DNA of 64,000 nucleotides from Spartobacteria bacterium (GCA_947471565.1 CANIVT010000004.1:62001-126000), one strand, 5' to 3'; shown: positions 35,339-44,217, counted from the stretch's first letter. Notes: generated by a model not told the origin, from the letters alone. Numbers and translations: made by a program.

Positions 35339-36355
35339 GTGAACGTAATCATCCTGAACGAACCCGGAAACCTGTCGCTTGTCGATGCTCCCGAGCCACC
35401 CTCACCCGGAGTCGGGGAGGCACTGATCCGCGTCCACCGCATCGGGTTCTGCGGCACCGATTACCATGCCTTCCATGGGCGGCAGCCCTTCTTCAGTTAC
35501 CCCCGTATTCTAGGCCACGAACTCGGCCTCCAGGTTCTCGCGGTAGGGGGAGACGTGACGAACATCGCAGTCGGTGACAAATGCAGCCTGGAGCCCTACG
35601 TCCACTGCGGAACGTGTCGACCCTGCCGGAAAGGCGCCACCAACTGCTGCGCCAACATCAAGGTGATCGGAGTCCACGCCGATGGAGGGATGCGCGAGCG
35701 TTTCGTGGTTCCTGCAGCGAAACTGCATCCCTCAAAAACGCTCTCCTATGACGCCCTCGCCCTCGTCGAGACGCTCGCCATCGGAGCCCATGCGATCGAT
35801 CGGGCGGCGGTGCAGAAGGGCGAGACCGTCGTCGTCATCGGCGCCGGCCCCATCGGCCTCTCTACGATCCAGTTCGCCCTCCTGCGCGGTGCCCGCGTGA
35901 TCGTCATCGACCGAGCAGCATCGCGTCTTGAGGCCTGCAGCCGGCTCTATCCCGCCATCGTGGCCCTCGATCCGCAGAAGCCATTCCCCGAGCAGTTGAG
36001 CGAGCTCACCGGCGGCGATCTGGCGGATGCGGTGGTTGATGCCACCGGCAATCTCGCCTCCATGGGAGCCTCGCTCGAATACGTGGGTTCGACCGGTCGT
36101 CTTGTCTATGTCGGCCTTGCCCAAGGCGAGGTCACCTTCAACGATCCGCTTTTCCACCGCCGCGAGATGACCTTGCTGGCCAGCCGCAACGCCCTCCCCC
36201 GCAATTTCACGGAGATTATCGCCGATATGGAGCAGGGAAATATCGATCCCCTCGCATGGATCACGCACCGATGTACGCTGGCAGAGATCCCGGGAAAGCT
36301 CCCCGTCTGGAGTGAGCCGGCTGCCGGGGTGATCAAAGCCGTCGCCTCCGTGTAA
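35339..36355 (+). CDS. Zinc-dependent alcohol dehydrogenase, L-galactonate 5-dehydrogenase-like
   Basis: A 338-residue MDR-family dehydrogenase. Catalytic zinc ligands are Cys38, His60 and Glu61 (FCGTDYHAFHG, GHELG). The structural zinc cysteines are at 90, 93, 96 and 104 (HCGTCRPCRKGATNCC), and the Rossmann motif is VIGAGPIGLSTIQFALLRGARV. It resembles YjjN/LgoD and RspB-type enzymes that oxidise L-galactonate to D-tagaturonate, which would place it immediately before the neighbouring UxaE-like enzyme. The start is GTG 35339. Its exact substrate is inferred from context. Confidence 0.82.
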   Translation: MNVIILNEPGNLSLVDAPEPPSPGVGEALIRVHRIGFCGTDYHAFHGRQPFFSYPRILGHELGLQVLAVGGDVTNIAVGDKCSLEPYVHCGTCRPCRKGATNCCANIKVIGVHADGGMRERFVVPAAKLHPSKTLSYDALALVETLAIGAHAIDRAAVQKGETVVVIGAGPIGLSTIQFALLRGARVIVIDRAASRLEACSRLYPAIVALDPQKPFPEQLSELTGGDLADAVVDATGNLASMGASLEYVGSTGRLVYVGLAQGEVTFNDPLFHRREMTLLASRNALPRNFTEIIADMEQGNIDPLAWITHRCTLAEIPGKLPVWSEPAAGVIKAVASV

Positions 36356-36435
36356 TATCGCCTCCGGCAGTGCCCTCGAGTCGACAGAACCCGATGCAAC
36401 TGATTTACTAAAACCCACCAACCTAACGCACCAAC

Positions 36436-37536
36436 ATGTCCATCCTGACCATCAAGCCGGCCGACAAGTGCCGCTACGACGAAGTTTCCCTCGGCGAAGT
36501 CATGCTCCGCCTCGATCCGGGCGAGGGTCGTATCAAGACTACCCGCTCCTTCCGCGCATGGGAAGGCGGCGGCGAGTACAATGTGGCCCGCGGCCTGCGT
36601 CGTTGCTTCGGACTCCGCACCGCTGTCCTGACTGCCTTCGCCGAGAACGATATCGGCCGCCTCGTTGAGGACCTGATCCTGCAGGGTGGCGTCGATGCTT
36701 CCTTCCTCAAGTGGGTCCCCTACGACGGCATCGGCCGCACTGTTCGCAACGGCCTCAACTTTACCGAGCGCGGCTTCGGCGTGCGCGGAGCGGTCGGCAT
36801 CTCCGACCGTGGCATCACAGCCGCCTCGCAGATTAAGCCCTCCGACTTCGACTGGGATCACATCTTCGGAACGCTCGGCACCCGATGGTTCCACACCGGC
36901 GGCATCTTTGCCGCGCTCAGCGAGAGCACGGCCGAGACTGTCATCGCGGCAACCGAAGCGGCCCACCGCCACGGGGTGATCGTCTCCTACGACCTGAACT
37001 ACCGTCCCTCCCTCTGGAAGGCGATCGGCGGCAAGGAGAAGGCGCAGGCCGTCAACAAGACTATCGCCAAGAATGTCGACGTCATGATCGGCAATGAGGA
37101 GGACTTCACTGCCTGCCTCGGTCTTGAGGTCAAGGGAGCGGACCACAACCTCACCAATCTCGAACTCGACAGCTTCAAGGCGATGATCGGCGAGGCCGTG
37201 AAGGCCTACCCGAACTTCAAGGTCGTCGCCACGACGATGCGCGGCGTGAAGACCGCCACGATCAATGACTGGGGCGCCATCTGCTGGGCGGGCGGCAAGT
37301 TCTACGAGTCGACCCACTACCCGAGCCTCGAGATCATGGACCGCGTCGGTGGTGGCGACAGCTTTGCCTCCGGCCTGATCTACGGTTTCATGACCAGTGG
37401 CGACCCTCAGGAGGCAGTCAACTATGGCGCTGCCCACGGCGCGCTCGCGATGACCACCCCGGGTGACACCTCGATGGCCTCCTTGGGGGAGGTTAAGAAG
37501 CTAGCCGGAGGTGGCGGCGCCCGAGTGGATCGCTGA
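36436..37536 (+). CDS. kdgK: PfkB-family sugar kinase, 2-dehydro-3-deoxygluconokinase-like
   Basis: A 366-residue ribokinase-fold kinase. It begins with SLGEVMLRLDPGEGRI, has the substrate-side RAWEGGGEYNVARGL, and carries the catalytic PfkB signature DRVGGGDSFASGLIYGF with the base aspartate. The N-terminal GEVMLR pattern is typical of 2-keto-3-deoxygluconate kinases. It would phosphorylate KDG, or a related keto-acid sugar, after fructuronate is reduced and dehydrated by enzymes not in this window. It ends just before a repeat block and the cluster's terminator. Confidence 0.82.
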   Translation: MSILTIKPADKCRYDEVSLGEVMLRLDPGEGRIKTTRSFRAWEGGGEYNVARGLRRCFGLRTAVLTAFAENDIGRLVEDLILQGGVDASFLKWVPYDGIGRTVRNGLNFTERGFGVRGAVGISDRGITAASQIKPSDFDWDHIFGTLGTRWFHTGGIFAALSESTAETVIAATEAAHRHGVIVSYDLNYRPSLWKAIGGKEKAQAVNKTIAKNVDVMIGNEEDFTACLGLEVKGADHNLTNLELDSFKAMIGEAVKAYPNFKVVATTMRGVKTATINDWGAICWAGGKFYESTHYPSLEIMDRVGGGDSFASGLIYGFMTSGDPQEAVNYGAAHGALAMTTPGDTSMASLGEVKKLAGGGGARVDR

Positions 37537-37540
37537 GAGA

Positions 37541-37575
37541 GCCTATTAGGCTGAGGGCTGTTAGACTGTTAGGTC
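37541..37575 (+). repeat. CTATTAG/CTGTTAG octamer repeats
   Basis: GCCTATTAGG, GGCTGTTAG and ACTGTTAGG in succession, right after the kinase stop. The same motif family occurs at 13821 and 23237 and, inverted, at 58761. Confidence 0.6.
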
Positions 37576-37606
37576 TGCAGCTGCAGCGACCACGGGAAAA
37601 TCTGAG

Positions 37607-37640
37607 AGCCCCTGCGCTGAAAACGGCGCAGGGGCTTTTG
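37607..37640 (+). terminator. Strong rho-independent terminator of the sugar cluster
   Basis: An eleven-base GC stem (AGCCCCTGCGC with GCGCAGGGGCT) and an eight-base loop are followed by TTTTG. It closes the fucosidase-to-kinase transcript. Confidence 0.85.
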
Positions 37641-37878
37641 CTTGTGGGATCAGGAACTCGGGAAAGTTTGCATGCCGAGGCTGTTCGTTTGCTCCTACCA
37701 GTCTCATAGTATTGATGCTACTTCCCTTCCGGGAAGCCGTGGCACCCTTCGGGCTGCGACTACGTCACGGTCTACCGCGCCCGACCCTACGGGCTTGGTT
37801 CAGCCTAATCACCTCCCTCCCCCTGCCCCCTTCAGTGCTTGGCTCCCGGGCCCTGTTCTTGCTCTACTTTCCGGCTCT
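37641..37878 (+). other. Hairpin-rich leader of dapL, no gene recognised
   Basis: The gap between the kinase and dapL is 342 bases; after the terminator, 238 remain before the dapL ATG. The dapL frame is open through it, but the in-frame product is Pro/Ser/Thr-rich and unlike the family, so it is not coding. Several short hairpins can be drawn: CTTCCC/GGGAAG near 37730, CCGTG with CACGG enclosing GCACCC/GGGCTGC near 37740-37770, and GCCC/GGGC near 37785-37800. They are followed by a pyrimidine-rich tract of about 40 bases. No known riboswitch class is recognised. Confidence 0.45.
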
Positions 37879-39117
37879 ATGGCGACGCTCAATTCCAATT
37901 ACCTCAAGCTCAAGGCCGGCTATCTTTTCCCCGAGATCGCACGGCGCGTGAAAGCCTTCACCGAGGCGAATCCAGAAGCCCCCACCCGGCTCATCCGATG
38001 CGGGATCGGCGACGTGACGGAACCACTTCCCTCCGCCGTGCGCGAGGCGATGCATGCCGCCATCGACGAGATGGGAACGCGCGAGGGATTTCACGGCTAC
38101 GGCCCGGAGCAGGGCTACGAATTCCTGCGCACAGCGATCGCCAAGCACGACTACCGCGACCGCGGGCTCGATGTGGCCGACGACGAGATCTTTGTCTCCG
38201 ACGGTTCCAAGTGCGACGGAGGTGCGATCCTCGATATCCTGGGTGACGACAACAAGGTGGCCGTCATGGATCCCGTCTATCCTGTCTATGTCGACACGAA
38301 CGTGATGGCCGGTCACACGGGAGAGGGTCGCGAGGATGGTTCCTACGAGGGGATCACCTACCTCGAGTGTACGGCCGAGAACGGCTTCGTGCCCCAGATC
38401 CCTTCCGAGAAGGTCGATGTGATCTACCTCTGCTTCCCGAACAATCCGACCGGCGCCGTTGCCACCCGTGAGCAGCTCGAGGCCTGGGTCGCCTACGCCC
38501 GGAAGCACGGCTCCATTTTATTGTATGATGCCGCTTACGAGGCTTTCATCTCAGAGTCGTCCGTACCCCGCTCGATCTACGAGATCCCCGGCGCGCGCGA
38601 GTGCGCGATCGAGTTCCGGAGCTTTTCCAAGAATGGCGGCTTCACCGGCACCCGCTGTGCTTTCACCGTGGTACCCAAAGGTCTCACCGCGCTTTCGGCT
38701 GACGGCGAGCGCCGCCCGATCCATCCGCTCTGGCACCGCCGCTTCACCACCAAATTCAACGGCGTCAGCTACATCACCCAGCGCGGTGCCGCCGCTCTCT
38801 ACAGCGAGAAGGGTCGCTCCGAGGTTGCTGCCTTGATCGAGCACTACATGGGCAATGCCAAGATCCTTCGCGAAGCGGTGGAGGCTGCGGGACTGAAGGT
38901 CTTCGGCGGTGTGAACGCTCCTTACATCTGGGTGAAAGGACCCCAGGGCGTCACGAGCTGGGAGATCTTTGACCGGATGCTCAACGAGGTGAACATCGTC
39001 GTCACCCCCGGTAGCGGCTTCGGCCGTGCAGGCGAGGGCTACTTCCGCATCTCCGCCTTTAACAGCCGCGAGAAGGCAATCGAAGCCGCCGGACGCCTCA
39101 AGGCGATGACGTGGTAG
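37879..39117 (+). CDS. dapL: LL-diaminopimelate aminotransferase
   Basis: DapL converts tetrahydrodipicolinate directly to LL-diaminopimelate for lysine and peptidoglycan synthesis, a route found in Chlamydiae, Verrucomicrobia, Spirochaetes, some other bacteria and plants. The 412-residue fold-type I PLP enzyme shows the N-terminal [18 protein letters not shown], the cofactor segment [25 protein letters not shown], and the Schiff-base lysine in [15 protein letters not shown] longer in-frame start exists, but [11 protein letters not shown] at 37879 is the family N-terminus. Confidence 0.95.
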   Translation: MATLNSNYLKLKAGYLFPEIARRVKAFTEANPEAPTRLIRCGIGDVTEPLPSAVREAMHAAIDEMGTREGFHGYGPEQGYEFLRTAIAKHDYRDRGLDVADDEIFVSDGSKCDGGAILDILGDDNKVAVMDPVYPVYVDTNVMAGHTGEGREDGSYEGITYLECTAENGFVPQIPSEKVDVIYLCFPNNPTGAVATREQLEAWVAYARKHGSILLYDAAYEAFISESSVPRSIYEIPGARECAIEFRSFSKNGGFTGTRCAFTVVPKGLTALSADGERRPIHPLWHRRFTTKFNGVSYITQRGAAALYSEKGRSEVAALIEHYMGNAKILREAVEAAGLKVFGGVNAPYIWVKGPQGVTSWEIFDRMLNEVNIVVTPGSGFGRAGEGYFRISAFNSREKAIEAAGRLKAMTW

Positions 39118-39172
39118 ATTGCCCCCATTGACGGCTACCTGGTTGCGTGGTTCCTTGAAGGAGTTTCTTACC

Positions 39173-40153
39173 ATGAACCCTAGGGAAATTCTGACCATTG
39201 GTGTCCTGCTCCTTGCCACCCAGAGTGGAAGGGCAGTGATCGTCGGGGCGGGAAATGGTTCAGGCAATACCAATGCTCCCAGTGGTTCGTGGGCAGATGC
39301 GGGGTGGTCTTATGTCGGCAAGGTGAACGGAGGATCCGGGATCTATCTGGGGGAGTATGGAGGGGGAAACTGGGTGATCACGGCAGGGCATGTCTTCAAC
39401 GACGGCGGGAATCGGAGCTTTATCCTTAACGGAACTTCCTATGATGCGCTCTCAGGCTCGGGCATCCAAATCTCCGGCATCGATCTTTATGTGTACCGGA
39501 TCAGCGTGGGAGCCGGCACCGGGCTTTCCCTGCTGGCCAACCTTAGCCTGTCGGGCGCCTCGCCCACGCCGGGAAATCCCCTAAGCAACTCCTCCTCCGA
39601 TCCTCTTTGCATGATCGGATATGGAATGGATCGCGCCGCCTCCGTGACCTACTGGAACGTCAATACCTCCAGTTGGATCTGGACTGAGACCTCGGCCGGA
39701 AGTGCCAATGCGACCGGATTCAAAGAACTTGGGAGCCAGTCCAAGCGCTGGGGATACAATTATGCGGACCAGATCACGACGGTGAACGGTACCTCGATGA
39801 TCCAGACAACCTTCCGCTACTCGGCGAATGACGGCGCCACATTTTCCACCCAAGCTGCCGTTGGGGACTCGGGCGGCGGGGTGTTCAAGTTGCTTGATAA
39901 CGGCGCATACGAACTGGCAGGTCTCATGGATCTCGTTACTACCCTTCCGAACCAACCGGCCAACACCGCCATTCTTAACAATTCTCTCACCTACAGCATC
40001 GATGTGGCCACCTACCGCTCCGCCATCCTGGACACCATTCCCGAGCCCTCGTCTTATGCGCTCATCGGGCTAGGTGGTTTTCTCCTGCTTTTGGGGTACA
40101 GGCCAAGAATTTTTAGAAACAGAATGACTCAGGCCACCAGGCTGTCGAGGTAG
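39173..40153 (+). CDS. PEP-CTERM-anchored trypsin-like serine protease
   Basis: A 326-residue exported protein: signal peptide (ILTIGVLLLATQSGRA), chymotrypsin-like domain and a C-terminal PEP-CTERM sorting signal (IPEPSSYALIGLGGFLLLLGY followed by basic residues). The catalytic triad can be placed at WVITAGHVF (His), GIDLYVYRI (Asp) and VGDSGGGVF (Ser). The motif implies processing by an exosortase encoded elsewhere. The start at 39173 has GAAGGAG upstream. The 3' end overlaps the convergent aminopeptidase gene by 25 bases. Confidence 0.85.
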   Translation: MNPREILTIGVLLLATQSGRAVIVGAGNGSGNTNAPSGSWADAGWSYVGKVNGGSGIYLGEYGGGNWVITAGHVFNDGGNRSFILNGTSYDALSGSGIQISGIDLYVYRISVGAGTGLSLLANLSLSGASPTPGNPLSNSSSDPLCMIGYGMDRAASVTYWNVNTSSWIWTETSAGSANATGFKELGSQSKRWGYNYADQITTVNGTSMIQTTFRYSANDGATFSTQAAVGDSGGGVFKLLDNGAYELAGLMDLVTTLPNQPANTAILNNSLTYSIDVATYRSAILDTIPEPSSYALIGLGGFLLLLGYRPRIFRNRMTQATRLSR

Positions 40154-41292
40154 GCCGAGGGCTCGTAGTTCTCGATCAGGACTTCGTTCTGGTCACCTCG
40201 CTTCATCCGGACCTGCTTGACCAGGATTTCGGGGGTCTTGTGCGGGGCAAAGAGGATGTCGTCGTGAGTGGCGTGGTTCTTTTCCGCGAACATGGAGGGA
40301 ACGAGGTGTCCTCCGAGATGGTCGCTGCGCCCGGTGGCGACATGGACGGTGCCTCGCACTTTCTCGTCCTGAATGTCGCGGCCACTGACGGGTAGGAGTT
40401 GGGTGCCAAGACCGAGCTCGCCGAGTTCGCCGGTGACGGGATCCGAGATGAGCTTTGCGTTATGAGTGTCGATGGTGGTCTGGCTCCCCTTGATGAGTTC
40501 GGCCTTCACGATGCGACCGCCGGTGACGGTCATGAGTCCGAGCGTTCCATCCTCATATTTATGGGGGAAAGCACCCTCGGCACCCTCAGGGACGAAGTAG
40601 ACCTCACCCGCAGGGAGGTTCGCGACATCGGGCTCATCGCCAAGGCAGAGGCCGTGGCTCTTCTGTGCTTCCTGACCATTGAGGAGGAGGCGGAGGACAT
40701 GATTTTTTCCCTCGCAGCCGAACTCGATCTCGACCCAGTCGGCGTTGGTGACTCCCTTGCGGAGCTTCTCTGCCTCGACACTCACGTCATTGTAATCGAC
40801 CGCCAGTCCGCTGGAGAGGATGACCTCATTGACCCCATGCAGGGTCGCGCCGCGGAATCCGTACTGCTTCGCAAAAGCGGTCAGCGGGGCAGTCGCCGAG
40901 TAAGTCGAGATGCAGAGGATGATGTCGTAGTTCGGGTAGACATCCTTGGAGAGGCTGACCTGTTTACCCTCGGGCGTGAAGGCCTCGTCGGGGAGGTCGA
41001 GGTTGCTGCCGCCGGTGAGCTTGTAGGCAAAGATCTCCCCGCCCGTAAGACCCATCTTGGATAGGATCTCGGTGTTGAGAGGTTTGTGGAACGACTCAAC
41101 GGCGTGCTTCTGGATCGTAAGTGCCGGATTCTTAAGGAAAGCATAGTCCTTGATCTCGGCGGGGTTCTCCAGATCGATCAGGATGCAGAGGCGCTGGCCG
41201 GGTTTGGGGCCGAACGTTGTTTTGAGAAGACGCTCGAGGCTGAAGGGAGGAAAGGTACGTGCGGCGATGCGCTCGGCAATCGGAGTGGTCAT
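40129..41292 (-). CDS. M29-like aminopeptidase (thermophilic metalloprotease family)
   Basis: A 387-residue protein resembling aminopeptidases of the AmpS/aminopeptidase T group. The family segment NLPAGEVYFVPEGAEG supplies a glutamate, and the late segment EKNHATHDDILFA supplies a His-x-x-Asp pair, as expected for the dinuclear metal site. It may trim peptides in the cytoplasm. The usual length is about 400-415 aa. The last 25 bases of the gene are antisense to the end of the PEP-CTERM protease gene. Confidence 0.7.
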   Translation of the reverse strand: MTTPIAERIAARTFPPFSLERLLKTTFGPKPGQRLCILIDLENPAEIKDYAFLKNPALTIQKHAVESFHKPLNTEILSKMGLTGGEIFAYKLTGGSNLDLPDEAFTPEGKQVSLSKDVYPNYDIILCISTYSATAPLTAFAKQYGFRGATLHGVNEVILSSGLAVDYNDVSVEAEKLRKGVTNADWVEIEFGCEGKNHVLRLLLNGQEAQKSHGLCLGDEPDVANLPAGEVYFVPEGAEGAFPHKYEDGTLGLMTVTGGRIVKAELIKGSQTTIDTHNAKLISDPVTGELGELGLGTQLLPVSGRDIQDEKVRGTVHVATGRSDHLGGHLVPSMFAEKNHATHDDILFAPHKTPEILVKQVRMKRGDQNEVLIENYEPSAYLDSLVA

Positions 41293-41299
41293 AGTGAAA

Positions 41300-41326
41300 G
41301 GATGAATGATGAGGGATGAATGATGA
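41300..41326. repeat. GGATGAATGATGA 13-bp direct repeat
   Basis: Two exact copies (41300-41312 and 41314-41326) lie directly upstream of the minus-strand aminopeptidase start. On that strand they read TCATCATTCATCC, matching the pyrimidine-rich style of other pre-start repeats in the window. Confidence 0.7.
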
Positions 41327-41429
41327 AGGAAGAAAGAGGGGCTGCTCGCTGAATCCGGCGGGGAAGGAGGATTAGAATAAACGGGGAGTTTGCATCGGGA
41401 AGCGAACTCGGGAGGGAATCAGCACTTCG

Positions 41430-42443
41430 TTAGCGGGTGAGCTGGCAGGAGTGGGCGGAAAATCCTGCGCCGAAGGAGGTGAGCCAGTAGGAGTCGGCAC
41501 CGCTTTCCAATGCCCGTTCGAGGGCGATCAGCACGGAGGGACTGCTGACATTGCCATAGTCCTGGAGCACGGAGCGGGATTCCGGGAGAGAGACCCCCAG
41601 CGTCGATTCCAAAGCATCCAGGACATCGCGGCCTCCGGTGTGAGCGACGACTTTTTCGGGATCGGACTCCCTGAGTGACCAGAGCGAGGAGACCGCCTCG
41701 GCGGCGATCACGGGAACCGAGCGGTGAAGCTGGTTTTTCAGTCGGCCATCCTTATTGACGAAGCGGACCTTTTCGCGATGTTCCGGAAGATGGAGTGTCC
41801 GGAATCCGGAGAACCGCAGGGCATTGCCAGCCGACACATCATCCCAGATCGCAGCAGCAGCGCCATCGCCAAAGAGACAGAGGCTGATCAAGACCCCGGG
41901 GTCATCATCGAGGTAGAACGCGGCCGAGCAGATTTCCACGGCGACCGTCCCGATCACGCTGCCCGGTCGGGCCTGCATCAATCCCCGTGCCGCCTCCAGC
42001 ATCGGGATGGCCGCACCGCATCCCAGACCAAGAAGATCTCCCAGATAGGCATCCGGTTTCATCCCTAGCCGCTCGGAGACATAGCTTGTGAGTCCTGGGC
42101 AGAGGTAACCCGTGCAGGTGCAGATCAGCAGGGCGTCCAGATCGGCGGGGCGTATCCCTGCCCGTTCGCAGGCTTTGGCAAGGGCGGTGGCCGCTAAGCG
42201 AGGGGCTTCTGCTTCGAACAAGGCGTGCAGCTCCCCGGCTCCGGCTCTGAGCAGGGCGGCGGGGGAGGGCGTTGCGAATCTGCGCGTCGTGATCCCGCTC
42301 TCCCCTCCGAGTACCTTCTGGAGGATCTGGGCTGAGCGTGGACGAACCGTTTCCAGGACCCCCGAATCACGGAGAAGAGTCAGGGACTCTGCCTGGGTCA
42401 ACCCTAGCTCCGGAAAGGCGGCGGCGATCGACCGGAGGTACAT
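41430..42443 (-). CDS. Type III polyketide synthase
   Basis: A 337-residue thiolase-fold enzyme of the chalcone synthase/alkylresorcinol synthase family. The catalytic Cys (about 142) is in [13 protein letters not shown], His (about 268) in [13 protein letters not shown] and Asn (about 298) in [12 protein letters not shown]. These enzymes extend an acyl starter with malonyl-CoA and cyclise it to resorcinols, pyrones or similar phenolic lipids. The start at 42443 overlaps the preceding stop as TGATG. Last gene of a three-gene operon with an FAD oxidoreductase and a methyltransferase. Confidence 0.9.
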   Translation of the reverse strand: MYLRSIAAAFPELGLTQAESLTLLRDSGVLETVRPRSAQILQKVLGGESGITTRRFATPSPAALLRAGAGELHALFEAEAPRLAATALAKACERAGIRPADLDALLICTCTGYLCPGLTSYVSERLGMKPDAYLGDLLGLGCGAAIPMLEAARGLMQARPGSVIGTVAVEICSAAFYLDDDPGVLISLCLFGDGAAAAIWDDVSAGNALRFSGFRTLHLPEHREKVRFVNKDGRLKNQLHRSVPVIAAEAVSSLWSLRESDPEKVVAHTGGRDVLDALESTLGVSLPESRSVLQDYGNVSSPSVLIALERALESGADSYWLTSFGAGFSAHSCQLTR

Positions 42444-43456
42444 CACCTAAGCGTACGGTAGATCATGCCAAAGGGAAGGAAACGCGCCATCCCGAGGTGC
42501 CTCACCCACCGCGTGCCGCGTGCATGGGTAATCACGGGATGAAGAAGATTGGCAGCACGTAGGCGCCTGCCGAATGCGCGGGAAGCCGCCTTGCTGTTCC
42601 GCACGGTTGCCTCGGTCCATGCGATACGGCCCTCTACATAGTCCAGAATCGGTGAGATGGAGTGGAAAGCGGCTTCGAGTGCCATGCTCATGCCGTTGCC
42701 TGTGAACGGCGGAATCATGGCGGCAGCGTCGCCGATCGAAAAGATCCCGGCATCATGCGGATCGAAGGAAATGCCGGCGACACCGCAGAAGCTGGTTGTA
42801 TCGGGGAGGGCGGAAGAGAGTCTTGCAGAGAGATCGGGCAATCCGATTTCCCGGAGATAGTGGTGGAGAATCTCGACGCCCTTGCTTCCGGATGGGTTGC
42901 GCTTTCGGAACAGACCGCAGACATTCACCCTGTCCTCCTCGATCCGGGCCAGACCGATGTATCCCGATCTTCCGACGTGCATTTCCAGATCATGGGTCAA
43001 CGGGAGGTCACGGAAGTGGCATTTCAAGCCCACCCAATCGGAGGCCCGCTTCGGCCGTCCCGCAGCCCAGACAACCCCTTCCTGCGCCGCCACGCTTTCG
43101 GCCCCAAGCCGCGATCCCGTCAAAAGAGCTCCACCCAGTTCGCGGAAACGGGTTTGAAGGCGGTCGTCGAGCAGGTGCCGCGAAATCCCGCGGCCTTCCA
43201 CTTCCATATCGCGCAGTGGGCCCTCCTCGTCGTGCCATCGGGAGCTTCGGAGCGGCACGGCATCCTCCAGAGCAAACGAAATGCCGAGGCATTCCAGCAC
43301 CTCGTCGGAGACACCGCTCAGAAACTCCCCGCAGACGCGGTGTCTCGGATACTCCGAGGCATCATGCAGGGTGACAGGGATGCCGCGCTCCCGCAGCGCG
43401 ATGCCAAGCGAAAGGCCGGCGAGCCCACCCCCGACGATGATGATGGAGCGTTTCAT
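42443..43456 (-). CDS. FAD-dependent oxidoreductase, geranylgeranyl-reductase/hydroxylase type
   Basis: A 337-residue flavoprotein with the N-terminal dinucleotide motif [19 protein letters not shown], the middle motif [12 protein letters not shown] and the FAD-binding [20 protein letters not shown]. The family includes geranylgeranyl reductases and aromatic hydroxylases. Between a methyltransferase and a type III PKS it most likely hydroxylates or oxidises the polyketide ring, or reduces an acyl chain. Both gene borders overlap. Confidence 0.85.
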   Translation of the reverse strand: MKRSIIIVGGGLAGLSLGIALRERGIPVTLHDASEYPRHRVCGEFLSGVSDEVLECLGISFALEDAVPLRSSRWHDEEGPLRDMEVEGRGISRHLLDDRLQTRFRELGGALLTGSRLGAESVAAQEGVVWAAGRPKRASDWVGLKCHFRDLPLTHDLEMHVGRSGYIGLARIEEDRVNVCGLFRKRNPSGSKGVEILHHYLREIGLPDLSARLSSALPDTTSFCGVAGISFDPHDAGIFSIGDAAAMIPPFTGNGMSMALEAAFHSISPILDYVEGRIAWTEATVRNSKAASRAFGRRLRAANLLHPVITHARGTRWVRHLGMARFLPFGMIYRTLR

Positions 43457-44091
43457 ATCCGGATAGCGGCGAAGCGCAGGGTGCCGCGCCGGGTCACCGT
43501 TTCGCGGATTTCCCAGCGTGCGGTATCCAGACCGAGCAAGCGCGCCAACTCACCCTTCCGGAATCCTGCACGGATGCTTGCAGGCATATCATGACGGGTG
43601 ATCTCGCCAAAAAGAGGGGAGGCAAGCCCAGCCATCCGCAGAGGAAACATGCCGCGGTACGGCTCGGAAAAGAGCAGAAACGAGAATCGGCGAAACTCCC
43701 GTCCCAGGCGTCCGAGAGCGGAAGCGTCGAGATGATGGAGGATCAGCGAACCGTAACAGGCCTCGGCTTCCACCCCCGGGAGTGTCTGGAGGAAATCGCC
43801 ACGCATCCAGTGGATCGATGATGGAAGATCCCCGGTGCGTGCAATCAGGTCGAGCCCCGTGATCTCGCTTGCTGGATGGGCTGTATGGACACAGCTGCAG
43901 AGACGACCCTCCCCGGCGCCGAGCTCCACGTATCTGCGGCAGCGATCTTGAATCCGTCGGAGGGCTCGAAGGATCCAGCGGCTGTTCCCGAGAAAGAGAT
44001 CGAGGAACCGAAGATCTCGTCGGCTCCTTACCGCTCCGGGATCGGCTGGGTCGAGATGATCCAGAAGCTCCGTTTCCAGGATTCGGTTCAT
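43453..44091 (-). CDS. SAM-dependent methyltransferase of the polyketide operon
   Basis: A 212-residue class I methyltransferase. Motif I reads YVELGAGEGRLCS and the next strand gives EITGLDL; a later acidic strand lies near SLILHHLD. First gene of the operon; it probably O- or C-methylates the phenolic product made by the PKS two genes downstream. The stop overlaps the FAD gene start by ATGA. Confidence 0.75.
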   Translation of the reverse strand: MNRILETELLDHLDPADPGAVRSRRDLRFLDLFLGNSRWILRALRRIQDRCRRYVELGAGEGRLCSCVHTAHPASEITGLDLIARTGDLPSSIHWMRGDFLQTLPGVEAEACYGSLILHHLDASALGRLGREFRRFSFLLFSEPYRGMFPLRMAGLASPLFGEITRHDMPASIRAGFRKGELARLLGLDTARWEIRETVTRRGTLRFAAIRI

Positions 44092-44100
44092 TGTGTTTTT

Positions 44101-44186
44101 AAGATAGGTTGACGCCGCGAAAGCCGAAGAAGGAAAACGGTCCTGATGGCGAAATAGTCACAATGCTTAGCCGAATTACCTATCTT
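44101..44186. promoter_or_regulatory. Distant inverted repeat AAGATAGGT ... ACCTATCTT in a divergent promoter region
   Basis: Identical nine-base arms at 44101-44109 and 44178-44186, inverted, flank the 68 bases between the methyltransferase start (44091, leftward) and the small membrane-protein start (44218, rightward). They may be two copies of an operator that allow looping control of both directions. Coincidence cannot be excluded. Confidence 0.35.
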
Positions 44187-44217
44187 CCGGGATGTGGCAG
44201 CCTCATAAGGGGGGTCT

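Noticed and set aside
36106-37437. Long minus-strand reading frame (443 codons) opposite the kinase
   Set aside because: It is the antisense shadow of two well-supported genes (dehydrogenase and kinase) and shows no recognisable domain.
37642-37878. N-terminal extension of dapL by 79 codons
   Set aside because: The added residues are Pro/Ser/Thr-rich and unlike any DapL. The conserved N-terminus starts at 37879, and the region folds into hairpins.
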